The notes under the pieces were generated by a model that saw only the letters and a list, made by a program, of their open reading frames with translations, had not been told where the DNA came from and ran no database searches. Positions 1 through 45,440 of a stretch of DNA of 64,000 bases are shown here, piece by piece. Made by a program: the position numbers and the translations under genes. Source of the DNA: Brachynemurus nebulosus (taxonomy: Eukaryota > Arthropoda > Insecta > Neuroptera > Myrmeleontidae). The DNA lies in NCBI GenBank assembly GCA_035578155.1, contig JAPWDM010000003.1:21416916-21480915 (forward strand), written 5' to 3'. Every line of letters starts with the position of its first letter. Position 1 is the first letter of the stretch.

Positions 1-2110
1 TAGGCTGTATAAGTCTAATTTTTTTAAGGAAAAATTCGACTAAAAAAATTTTTTCTAAATATATAATTTGATTTAGTTTTAAGAGATTTTAATTATAAAT
101 TTACTGAAAATGCAAAAATAATATCCAGATGTCATAAGGGTTGCCAGTAAATGATTATAATTTAGTAAAATTAATTAAATGGTATATTTTTATACAATAT
201 TTATAATTTTCATCTAATATACATACAAGTAAAAATTTCGGAACTCTTATAATTTTGTTTATCTGTCTGTCCGTCGGTTCGTCCATCTGTCACATCCCAA
301 TAATTCTTCATCTAGCCATCTAGTCATTCGGCCTTTTTTAGTCAGTTGCTGATTATGGTAAAACAATTTATTATATACGTAAAACGCAAGAGAAAAGTTG
401 ATACCTCATGCGCCTATTATAGGGTTAAATAACTTGCAGTTTTTTGAAAAAGTACTGTTGTGCTGTGGTAAGTAAAGTTGATACCTCATGCTCCTATTAT
501 AGGGTTAAATAACTTGCAGTTTTTTTGAAAAAGTACTGGTGTGGTGTGGTAACAGATGCCTCTAGAGATGGGACATTCAGTACCTACCGGCATAGTATTC
601 TATTGGTTTAAACGGTGATACAAACACATTTCATAATATTCTTCAGGATATCCTTCAAACGACATTTTTTATTTCAAATTATATAATACACACGTAATTT
701 TGTAATGTATAAACATAATAGCTAATATGCCTATATAGTAAGATTTTATTACATACCTAAATATTTTACAATTTTGTGCAATAAATAAATACCAATGTTC
801 TACTAATTAACTACATTATACATTATAGTTACAATAGACAACTTATGTATGTTAATTGTTACTTATTACTTATTTTTTATTCGTGATAAGACTCAATACT
901 TATATCAATTGCAAAAATAAAAGACGGGATGTCATCCATCAATTTATAACTTTCTAAATAAACACACATTTCTATTCACACCTGTGAAGCTACTAGCTTT
1001 GTATAATATTAATGAGTTGATATTACTTTTCCGATAATACACAACAGAATTCTTTAATTGTAATTGGAATGTGTTCCACCAAATCGCAAAAATTCTTCTA
1101 CCAAAAACTTAAAAAATGTAACATTTGGCAGTATTAATGAAAAACAATCTAATTCATCCTAATACCTAATTATTATTATTATTTAATTTTAAAAATTCAA
1201 TTAAAAGAATTTTTTTAGTCAGGTAATAATCACGTGATCACTATCGAGCTGTGATGTTAGGTCACATCAAAAAAAGCTATGAAAATTAATTCAAATTTAA
1301 TTAATACCAAAAAATCAACAAATTTTTTTCCTAATTACCTACCTATAAGAAAAATAAAGAATTTTTTTTTGGTTACAGTACACCTGTTGCAATTTAGAGA
1401 ATGTGTTAAAATTGCATCTTTTGAGATATGGGAAAGTTTTTATATTATCGAAAAGAAGACAAAAGTCGTAAAGGCTAGTTTTAAAAAAGAAATTGTCACG
1501 GTTTTATTCAAATTGCGATGTATGGCAAGTCAGTCTCTAAGGTTGATAAAACTAATCAGATGTAGTGAGACTTGGGTCAAGAATATTTTATACTTTTTCT
1601 CTCTTTTGAACGGAATATTCCACAATAATGAAAAAATTGTTTATTGTACCTATATAAATAATGTGAAGTTATTCATGTTTTTGTAAAAATATATTTTATA
1701 ATTGTTTTATTTTTAATAAAACGGTTTTTCTAAGAAAATAATTGTTCTTCTAATTTCACTACCCTGTCCCACTTAAATGCAAATTTCCGTATTTAACACA
1801 TGTAATTCAATACATACTTTTTGATCCAGAATTACAGAATAAGTAATAAATATATTTTGTATCATTTAAATAAACTTATTTTTCGTTATTAGTGATGGAT
1901 TAATTTTGAAGCAGCGTGATTTGAAGTTTAAAATGTTCAGTGCGACTATAAGCAGATTCGCGTTCGACCGTGCTAGTTACAATACCGACGTTGTGTATAC
2001 GGTGTATACCGTGTATTATACTGTAGCATGGTGTGAATTCGGCGTATAAATAAATTACGTATATTTATATTATTACGTTAGGTTAGGTTTACATATTTTT
2101 ATATTTGCCT
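1..2110. other. Intergenic, no gene recognised
   Basis: AT-rich sequence downstream of FAAH2. An open frame at 1279-1686 (+) has no recognisable domain. A slightly GC-richer patch at 1,930-2,045 contains a 38-codon frame (ATG at 1934) with repeated GTGTATAC; its nature is unknown. Confidence 0.6.
394..554. repeat. 80-bp tandem duplication
   Basis: Two copies (394-473, 474-554) share AAAGTTGATACCTCATGC, CCTATTATAGGGTTAAAT and AACTTGCAG, with a few substitutions and a one-base T-run change. Confidence 0.85.
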
Positions 2111-2113
2111 TTA

Positions 2114-2565
2114 AGCGGCCCCTACACGCTCAATAATATTGTGCAATCAACTTGTGCAATTTATTGAACGCTTCTCCAGACAGTTCAATAATTTTGTTAA
2201 AGAAATTTGTGTAATAAACTGAATGCAGGAATTGTACTTAATTAAACTGTTGTTTAATTTTAAATATTAAGTGATAAAGATGTTGCAAAGCAATAAATAA
2301 TTATTCTTGCAAATTAATAATTCATACTGGTTCAAATAATAGTCATCAAATATGACTACAGAATAACAAACAAATAAAGTAGTATTGCGCAATAATATCT
2401 ACACAGCCTACAGACGTTACAATATTCATTCATTGCACAATATATTTCAAACTATTTTTGATCAGCACAATATATTGTACAACCCTTCAATATAACTTAC
2501 AGACGATCCATAATATTGTACAACCTCGGATTTTGTGCAATATTATTGAGCGTGTAGGGGCCGCT
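2114..2565. mobile_element. 452-bp MITE with TTA target duplication
   Basis: Terminal inverted repeats AGCGGCCCCTACACGCTCAA... are identical for about 28 bases, flanked by TTA at 2111-2113 and 2566-2568. A 3-bp TTA (TWA) duplication is characteristic of the PIF/Harbinger group. No coding capacity; the interior repeats TTGTGCAAT-like motifs. Confidence 0.85.
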
Positions 2566-2714
2566 TTACACGATACTTAGGGGCGGATCTAACTCTCAAC
2601 TTAGGAGGGGGCAACATATTTAAAGGCTTCATAATGTTTTTTTATACAATGCAAATTTTAACAAAAACGTACCTTAGTTAGCATTAAAAGAATGACTTTG
2701 AAAACCTCGAATAA

Positions 2715-3300
2715 TTCTCTTCCAGTTTCATTATTCTATTATGACATTATCAAGTTAAGAATTTCTTTTTTCTTAGGTAAAACTTTATGGAAGTCATTTG
2801 AATTAGGCTGATTGATTGAATTGGGGTAATCTGGTCGTGGACATTATATTTCTGCCATAAAATTGAACAATTTTTATTTATAATTATGACTGATCTAATA
2901 GAAAACTTTTGAAAACCGGTTATTGAAAACCGGTAATTCGGTTCCAATTTCATCATTCTATCACTTTATTTTCAGTTTTTCGGAATTGAAAAGTTTTAGT
3001 ATTTAAACATGATGACGTCAGCAATTAAAAAAATTCCTTTTTTTAAAGCAAGCCTTATCGAAGTAATATGAATTAGGGTGATTAACTGAATTGGAGTAAC
3101 TTGGATGTGAACTTTTGATTTTTCTTATCGAAATGGACAATTCCTTTTACAAATCTGACTGATCCAACAGAAGCTTCTTTTTTTTAATGCTCTTACATAG
3201 AACAACTTCAAAAAGGTATAATTCGTTTCATTTCATCATTCTGTCTTTTATTTCCGGTTTTTACGGAGTTGAAAAATTTTAGTAAACTTAGTGATGATAT
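2715..3300. repeat. Tandem units of about 285 bp, degenerate
   Basis: Blocks beginning TTTCATTATTCTAT (2727), TTTCATCATTCTATC (2948) and TTTCATCATTCTGTC (3230), together with repeated GATTGAATTGGGGTAA / GAATTGGAGTAACTTGG and TGACTGATC-AACAGAA segments, show two to three diverged copies. A related fragment lies at 29,700-29,860. Confidence 0.6.
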
Positions 3301-4203
3301 AATTATCAGATAAATCATGATAAAACTTGCATTGACCTCGGTTCAGGGGGAAGCCTCATGACCACCATGACTACTTCCTGTATCCACTCTTGCTTATACG
3401 TTCTATGTAAATCAATATAATAGGTAAGTGATATAATAACTTTTACAATTACTAATATTTGCACGAACACTCAAAGTGTGAGACTAATATTTACTTCCAT
3501 TCAAATTCCACTGAAGGAATCTATTACAATATTTCCATTAAGCTTGTGACCTCCTTTTCTCCAGTAATAAGCAATTATTTGTGAAAAACGTTTAAAATTC
3601 TGAAAATGTGTAAAGATGGGAAAAATTAATCCAAATAAATCAGAATTTTAATTTTAATTATTGAATCAATTCAATAAAATATAAAGAAATTATTCAATTT
3701 TATTTAAAAAAAACTTTAAAACAAAAAGTATAAAAAAGCCGCAGTCAGGCACAGAAGTTGAACTATTATACAGCATATTCGCTTTCTATGTGGTGGATAG
3801 AGACCGCATAAAAAAATCGTACAAAAAAGTATTCGAAAACTTCGTAAGTAGCTAAAAAAAATTGTATATGTTGTTACAGATTTTAAATAAATTTTTTTAT
3901 GGGGTGAATAGGGGCCGCATAAAAAGAGTCATCGAAACTACGTAATTCAAAACTTGCTTTTCTAAACAAGATAAAGAATTAGTATACACATGACAACTTT
4001 TTTAAATATATTATTTCATTTCTATAATGTTACAAAAATTGCAATACATACATATATAAAGAAGCTTAATAATGTAAAAATTTATATTGTTGAGACTCTA
4101 CTGTACTTAACATAGTGTACGGCCTAACGGGGTTCCACTGTATTTGGATACCCACCAGTCGAAGTACACGCGAATGGTATCAACAGTAAGCAATAACCCT
4201 TCA

Positions 4204-4330
4204 CCAAACTAGTGGCGTAACGGATAAGACGGCTGACCGTGAACCCAAAGGACCAGTGTTCCGTCCCCAACGCCGGCAACATCTAACATCAAGTCTTTTT
4301 TTAATCAGACTTTTTTTTTCCTTTCTTATG
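4204..4330 (+). repeat. tRNA-Arg-like SINE head
   Basis: GTGGCGTAACGGATAAGACG then GCTGACC matches the A-box half of insect/animal tRNA-Arg (GTGGCCTAATGGATAAGGCG as I recall it). A degraded B box (GTGTTCCGTCCCC) follows at the right distance, then a T-rich tail. There is no matching acceptor stem, so it is not a functional tRNA. Confidence 0.5.
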
Positions 4331-4796
4331 TCATGGTGGAATATTTTCAAAGAATCTGGAAGAACGGCAACCGATTAACAAATACGTAACATCTCGACAA
4401 CATGACACCTGCGGTCAGCTCCAGCAGAGTATTTAAGCCAGCCCACCCAGGCCGAAGGGATGAGTTGTGTATGATCAGTCGTGTGCAATCAGTACTAGAA
4501 GGAAGTGTTGGTAAATAGCAGTCATAGTGAATCAAGGAATCGGACCGGACGGAAATTGGACATCGAATTGGATTTGAATTGGCAATTGGACGCTTGGATT
4601 GGAATTTGGAACGGTTTGGATTGGAATTTGGACTTGGAAAAAATATTCATTTTGTTAAACATTGTTATTTCGAATCATAAATTGTTAATAAATTATTGTT
4701 AGAAGAAAACTTCTGTTTTATTAATTGGGAAAACATATTTGGAAAGTTGGGTACTCCAACAGCGTTCGCCAAATTGAGAACCAGAGTACCACAACA
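4329..4796 (+). mobile_element. Solo-LTR candidate
   Basis: The stretch starts TGTCATGG and ends CCACAACA (TG...CA). It contains a TATTTAA box (4430-4436) with GC-richer leader sequence after it, and an AATAAA signal (4687-4692) before the end, the usual order U3-R-U5. No target-site duplication was identified and there is no coding region. The element is a candidate only. Confidence 0.4.
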
Positions 4797-5054
4797 ATAT
4801 TTTTATGTAATGTACCCGTAAAATGCTTAAAAACAATCACTAACTAGCTAATTTTACCGCAAATTAATGTTCAAATTGCTTACTTTTCCTTACTATCCAA
4901 GTCACAAAACAAAAATCGCGCAAAAAAAGCCGCATAAAAAGGGTTTATGCTGTATGTGCCTTTTACAGTTTGTACTTTAAATCATTCTTCAATTATTAAT
5001 ACAATAAAATTAATTTTAATAAGGAAACAGCTAGGACCTGATTACTCAACCATT

Positions 5055-5060
5055 TTTATT
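5055..5060 (-). terminator. Candidate polyadenylation signal of FAAH2-like gene
   Basis: AATAAA on the minus strand, 129 bases after the FAAH2 stop codon. It is a plausible 3' end, but AATAAA is common by chance in such AT-rich sequence. Confidence 0.5.
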
Positions 5061-5188
5061 CAATCCATACACGTTCATGGCACTACAGTCTTAATATCCA
5101 TACTCAGATCTTTTATAGATTAACTTATTAATCTATTTTTCCGTCGTACCTAAGTTCTATTTTTAATAAATATGTGTCTATAGTAAAA

Positions 5189-39629
<34,441 letters not shown>

Positions 39630-39633
39630 TGCT

Positions 39634-42120
39634 CTGAAAAATAAAATAAAAATAATTTTAATTTTCTAAAAACTAGCAGTTAAATTTTTTTTCTAAATAG
39701 TAAATAGTTCGCTTAGAGATGTTTGTTTTTTAAATAACCCAGAATTATCTAGGTAGGTACCGTCAAATCTGATAATTTTGCCAAGCCACATTTTATGTAA
39801 AGTAAGTTAAAATTTGATGTCTGTAGCGCCTCTTTCTTATTGTTAGTGACAGGCAATTGATAGCTGTGATTTCTTCAAATTACAACAGTAACGTATTATA
39901 TGAGCTAAAAAATATTAATAATTTGAAGAAATTCAAGAAAGAAAATTTATAGAATAGCATTGATGTATTAGAAATGCCTCTATTACTAAAATAAGTACTG
40001 CAGACATCATGAGTCATGAAATTTTAATTGAATTCACATAAAATCTGGTTTAACGGTACTTAATTATTCTGCATAATCAGATTAAAATTTCAGAATGTAA
40101 TAGAAAAATTATACAGATTATCTATACTAACTTTTTATTAAAAACTACCATTTTATTTTTAAATGTAAAAAATGTCTTAAAAACTGAATTTACAATAATG
40201 GTAAAATGATCCATTGTCGCTTACTAATACAACAATATTCACTGACTTAAAAGAAATCAAATAATGTAGTAAAATGAAAAACTTACTTTGAATATTCAAA
40301 AATAATAGTATACATATATCTATATCTTACAAGTTAATAATAATTATAAAAAGGCTATAATTAGCTAATTGTCCTTATAAATTTATAGAATCGCCATAAA
40401 AAATACACAGGCTACTATCACACACTTTTTAACATTTTAAATTTCATCAAATTTTGTTCTTTAACTCTTCAAAGAAGGAAGTGGTTTAAAAATTATCCAC
40501 AAACTAAAACTGTTCTCATAAAAAGTTAACTAATATAAAATACTTACCTAGAAAATTTATGTTAATTATATATTTTAAAATGTACTGGTTATAATCTACA
40601 AAAAATTTGTTGATGTCCTTCTCAAAAATCACAGTTAATAAAAAATTAATGACTAGGTACAAAATTGTGTATACAATGTTATTTTAATATTAATTAATAA
40701 ATTAGTACAAAATTACAGACACAACACAAATATTTTTATCACATAATTTTATATTATGTTGATAATGAAAATTTCGAATTTAAATTCAACGAACCCAACT
40801 ATCACACTATCAACGCTTATCAGTACAACAAACGAATATCAAACATATTCGTTTGTTTTATTCAATAATTGAGTGCAGTGGAACAACTGACTGTTTGTAT
40901 CCAAATGTTCTATGTACTGTTTCATTAAGTACATGTTTACATCTACCGCATTTACAAATAGTCAACATTTTTCTATTTTTTCCTTATTGAATAAAAATAT
41001 TACAAAAAAAAAACGTAAAAATTTAAAATGCGCGCGTCTTTCTTTTGTTATATTTTGTTAGTATTATATAATAATAAAAATAGATTGTCGACAGTATGAA
41101 AGAATAAATTAAGTTGGAGGTTCAGTGGTGGAGGAATGCGATATAAACAGATAGAGTGGAATACCAAACTGGTTTGAAAACGAAGGATACACAGAAATGT
41201 GATCAAAATGTACCTATTATGATTGTTGTAAGTTTATCTTCAAGTTAATGACCGGGCAATTTAGTATAGAACTGTCAAGATACTTAATTAATTATACTTA
41301 GGGCTGCCATTCGTTCAGGTTTCCCCGAATTTGTTCTCTTTAAGAGCGTCCAGGACGCATCTGAGTGGGGTTTTCGATACAGTACAAGTTTTAAAACTAT
41401 CAGTATCCACTATCCACAGTCCTGTACATCAGAACTATCCAAATAATGTCCCAATCCTCCTATCATATATTCTGTTGGCTTCATTCTAAAATTCTAAATT
41501 ATTTAACAATAAAATAAAAGGATTCGAAAGAATGTGACGGTAGTTGAACAGATATGTAGCAGAAATAATTTTAAAGTTTGAAGAGCGATTTGCTTAATTC
41601 CAAAAATTAGAAAGCGACATATCACTCTTTAATAATTTATTCATGCTTGCCGAAAACGTAAATGTCAACTGGCAACTTATAATTGGACCCATTTTACATG
41701 AACATAACTAAAACTTTGGTTTTGGTTTAAAAAATTCCTTTGTAGAAGTACTCGCTCATCAATGAATTTTTATTAAAAATTATTAAAGAATTCGTAATTG
41801 ACATTTATCGTTATATTTTGTAAATAAGTAAGAGTAACATTTTCTAGTCGAAAGTTGAATAAAAGAAAAATATATTATTTATCATCAAAAAAAAAATTTA
41901 TATTTAAAAAAATATCCAGGTTTCATGCCCAAAAATCGGGATTTTTTGACCCAACAGTGGATGCGGGTTTAATGATTTTAATGATACCAATTATACCAGT
42001 AGCCCTAATTATACCAGTTTTATTGAAACCATTTCCAGTTAGAATAAGAATATGGGTAGCCATTTAAGCCCTACCGTGATAATTATGTTCCAATTCTTAA
42101 AAATAAAGCAGCTATTGCAT
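39634..42120. other. Region upstream of the FAAH2 ATG exon, nothing recognised
   Basis: AT-rich sequence, intron of the FAAH2 leader if the leader lies further upstream. Consensus donors on the minus strand at 40286 and 40547 could belong to leader exons. A 70-codon frame at 41855-42067 (+) ends in a hydrophobic stretch but has no recognisable family. Confidence 0.5.
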
Positions 42121-42600
42121 AGAACACTAGAAGCCAACTAACATCAAAAAAGTGTAATTCGCTTGGAGTCATTTGTAGGCCTGTCACAGCTAAGTCATGT
42201 AGTCAGTCGCTGTCCGTCACCGAACACACAGTCCATTATATTACATTGTTAGACATTGTTAGTTGAGCAGCACACATTTCTCTCTCTGGTAATACGTGTG
42301 GTGTAGTAGTATGTGTAAATATGCACACAGACGCAACCATTAAACCAATACCACTGCAAACAGTGTGTATCCAAACCAATAGAGTGGGGAGATTTACGTC
42401 ACAAACTCATTACAAGTGGATCAGAGACATAGACAATCTAGTTTGACCCCTTGAGCTATTGGAACCACAGAACACTAGAAGGAAACTAAAATAAAAATTG
42501 TGTAGTTCGCTTGGAGTTACTTATTGGTCTGTCAGATTGTCACAACTTAAAGTGATTAGTCATACATCGGCTCTGCAAGAGCAAAGATGCATTGTTAGTG
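42121..42600 (+). repeat. Pair of about 95-bp direct repeats
   Basis: 42121-42215 and 42470-42575 both begin GAACACTAGAAG and share AATTCGCTTGGAGT / AGTTCGCTTGGAGT and CTGTCA. The copies are diverged. Confidence 0.7.
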
Positions 42601-42867
42601 ACTGTTAAGTCGTGGTTTTGGTGTTTTGGTGGTTTAAATTTGCAATTTGTTTTTAAAAAACAATAGAAGATTGATTTGTTTCGAATATAACAATTATTTA
42701 ATTTTTTAAGGATAACTCATGTTTAAGTGTATTTGAAACGGGATATACCATATACATACATACACTAGTTTTGCAGTACATATGTAATCTATTTCACTTA
42801 AATTTAAGCATGATTCATAACTTACGAATTTAAGGAATTCCGATTTCTTAGCTTTATCAGCTAAAGG

Positions 42868-43574
42868 GTATCCCGGGATAAGATTGGCCGGTTAGCCCCC
42901 AGACGAGATTTTCAACGACACTTTAGCTGCTATAAGGGCAGCTGATAAGAAGTCTTGCATGGAAGTTTTAGCGTCATATCTTGCGTAGTTTAGAAGTTAT
43001 TTGTGATAATAGGTATTAAGGCCATGATTTTTTAAACCTTTATATCTCGTAAACTATTACAGATATTGAGATAAACTAAAAAAAAATTGAGTAGATCTAA
43101 GTTAGTACTATAATATGTATTTCTTTAAAATTTTTCCCTTTGTAAACAATCATAGAAAATTCGAGAAAAAAATAGAAAGACACTTTTTTAGTGGTTCCTT
43201 TAGAGTGACAATCACGAAAAAAGCCTCAAATATTGAACATTATGTCTTGTTTAAGTACTGCAAGTTTCGTTAAAAACAAAAAGGTGGAACACTGTCAAAG
43301 AGGAGAAACCTCGATCGAAGCCACCATCAGAAAAATGGATTTCATCATTCCGTTATGTGTTTATGCCATGCGCACAAGATTAATTAAGAACATGGTGGTG
43401 TTTTAACGATATGTACCGACTTTAATACATATTATCACATATAACTTCTAAACTACGCAAGATATGAGGCTAAAACTTACACGCAAGACTTCTTATCAAC
43501 TGCTCTTATAGTCACCAAAGTGCCGTTGAAAATCTAATCTGGGAGCCCACCGGCCATTCCTATCCGGGGATACC
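42868..43574. mobile_element. 707-bp inverted-repeat element GGGTATCCC
   Basis: The left arm GGGTATCCCGGGATAAGATT... to about 43015 is the imperfect reverse complement of 43420-43574, ending CCGGGGATACCC. Flanking direct repeats of about 95 bp lie at 42640-42735 and 43578-43670 (AGAAGATTGATTTGTTT, ATTATTTAATTTTTTAA). Confidence 0.75.
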
Positions 43575-43951
43575 CGTTGCAGTTTGTTTTTAGAAGATTG
43601 ATTTGTTTGGAATATAAGAATTATTTAATTTTTTAACGATGGCTCATGCTCAATAAAATTGTATTTGAAATTATTTATAGCAACTTACCTTCTGTATTCT
43701 GTGATTGGATCTTTCGTCATACATGTAATACAATTTTCTGTTGAATATCAGGCAGCATGATTCAAGAAATATTCATACTTTCACGTAAAATACACTGTTC
43801 AAAACAGCGTATTTCGCCAAATTTCCTTTATACTTAATCGGCAACTGTATATTTTCATAAAAACGTTAACAAAATTTGCCAATTGTTGTTTTTTAATTAA
43901 TGCGACATCTACCATTCAATTTTTTACTTAAGATATGGTATTCTAACTTAC

Positions 43952-44024
43952 CAGTTGTTTGGTTGGAATACGAGGAATACTACCAAAACTTTTTCTGTCA
44001 CTAGGGCGGCGCCACTTTTACTGA
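43952..44024 (-). promoter_or_regulatory. Candidate FAAH2 leader exon and initiator
   Basis: FAAH2's ATG exon starts at a splice acceptor, so a 5' noncoding exon is required. On the minus strand a TCAGT initiator-like pentamer (44024-44020) is followed by a locally GC-rich stretch (GGCGCCGCCC), no ATG, and a strong donor CAACTG|GTAAGTTAG at 43952/43951. Other good donors lie at 40286-40281, 40547-40542, 43688-43683 and 46976-46971, so this is a best guess only. Confidence 0.3.
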
Positions 44025-44165
44025 GGTGATTTTTCATGGCACAAGGAAATTAATAAGTTATTTAAATAAGAATATAAACACAAAAGTAATGGTGTGACTT
44101 ATTACATTATTTTATTATTATATAATGCAATCTAATCTAATCTCAAGATTCAAGACCTAAGAGTA

Positions 44166-44483
44166 AGGCCGATTCGTATCGGCGCAAGTCCAAGCCGCTT
44201 GCACTCATTTTGAATCAATTTATGCTTGTTTTGAATCACATTTGGCATGCTTTTGATATGTTTGTATATTCCTGTCTCACTTTCCGTGTTCTAAAGAGAA
44301 GAGTCAAGTATTAGCGTTCGGTATACATTGCATACATACGCTCATCCTTTTCTCTAGAACATGGAAAGTGAGACAGGAATATACAAATATATCAAAAACA
44401 AGCCAAATATGATTCAAAACAAGCACAAATTGATTCAAAATGAGCGCAAGCGGTTTAGGCTTACGCCGATACGAATCGGCCCT
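44166..44483. mobile_element. 318-bp palindromic MITE flanked by TA
   Basis: The arms AGGCCGATTCGTATCGGCG... and AGGGCCGATTCGTATCGGCG (reverse) pair over about 135 bases each, with short central sequence. TA on both sides suggests Tc1/mariner-type mobilisation. The frame at 44304-44531 (-) is arm sequence. Confidence 0.8.
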
Positions 44484-44622
44484 TATTATATCTCTATATG
44501 GTAAATTCGGGTGTATTTTCTCTATGCTCAAGACTCACCTCAGTGCCCTTAGTCTCAACTAATGACATCTGGTGAGTGGAAAAATTACAGACCCTTATTT
44601 CATAGTTATTGGCTATCGTGAC

Positions 44623-45432
44623 CAGGGCCGGCGCAAGAGTTTTTAGCGCCCTAGGCGAAATATCTTTTGGGGGCCCCGAACTTAATGAGTTCATACAGAC
44701 GATGGTTTACGCTAATTCTTGTTTAATTGATATTGTGTCCAAGTCTACCAGTCATTCCTGCGCCATTCTTGTAGGCTAAAATCATTTCCGTCATTAACTG
44801 GAATAAAATTGGATTGTGTAATATAAAATATCGTTTTCTGACCACTTTACCGACCATGTAATGCAAATAATCATCCATACTTTTTTGAATATTAGAGAAA
44901 TGTTTAAAAGCAATTATTTAACTCTAAAGGGAATTCTTGTAGCAAGAAGTCATTTCCGCCCATTTCCGCCATATCTGAAATAATATTAGGTCGTGTAATA
45001 TGAAATGTCATTTCCCGACCACTTTTTAACTCTGAATAGATTTCTTGTAGCCTGGGATTATTTCCGTTATTAATTAGGATAACATTAAATTGTATAATAT
45101 GAAGTATCGTTTGGCCAACCAAGTAATGCAGATAAACATGGACACGTTTTTGTGTATTTAAAAAAAATATATTTTAATAAAAAATCAAAAAAAGGGATAA
45201 TTTAAAGAAAAAAGGTTGACTGACCCCCTTTCTTAATATACTTTTTTTAGACACAATGTATCTGATCAACCTTTTTAATATAAAAATACATAAATATTAA
45301 AATCGTTTGGAAAGTGAATTTAGTTAACAAAAATATGTACAGTGCTTGCAAAATTTATAATTTTTACATCCCTAGATTTTTGGCGCCCCTTAATTATTGG
45401 CGCTCTAAGCCTATATGGTCGTGCCGGTCCTG
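44623..45432. mobile_element. hAT-like non-autonomous element carrying the 160-170 bp satellite
   Basis: Ends CAGGGCCGGCGCAA / (reverse) CAGGACCGGCACGA, with subterminal GCGCC-rich sequence. The flanks ATCGTGAC and ATTGTGGC match at 6 of 8 bases, a possible decayed duplication. The interior has about 2.5 units of the satellite also found at 10,572-11,120. Confidence 0.65.
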
Positions 45433-45440
45433 ATTGTGGC

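Noticed and set aside
1279..1686. 135-codon open frame on the plus strand
   Set aside because: No domain, signal or family motif recognised. Lys/Phe/Ile/Leu-rich composition is expected for a chance frame in AT-rich DNA. It cannot be excluded without transcripts.
4204..4276. Functional tRNA-Arg gene
   Set aside because: The B box is degraded and no acceptor stem pairs; kept only as a SINE head.
41855..42067. 70-codon plus-strand frame with a hydrophobic tail (MILMIPIIPVALIIPVLL)
   Set aside because: The repeated ATTATACCAGT-like DNA explains the Ile/Pro/Val run. No family match or splice context was found.
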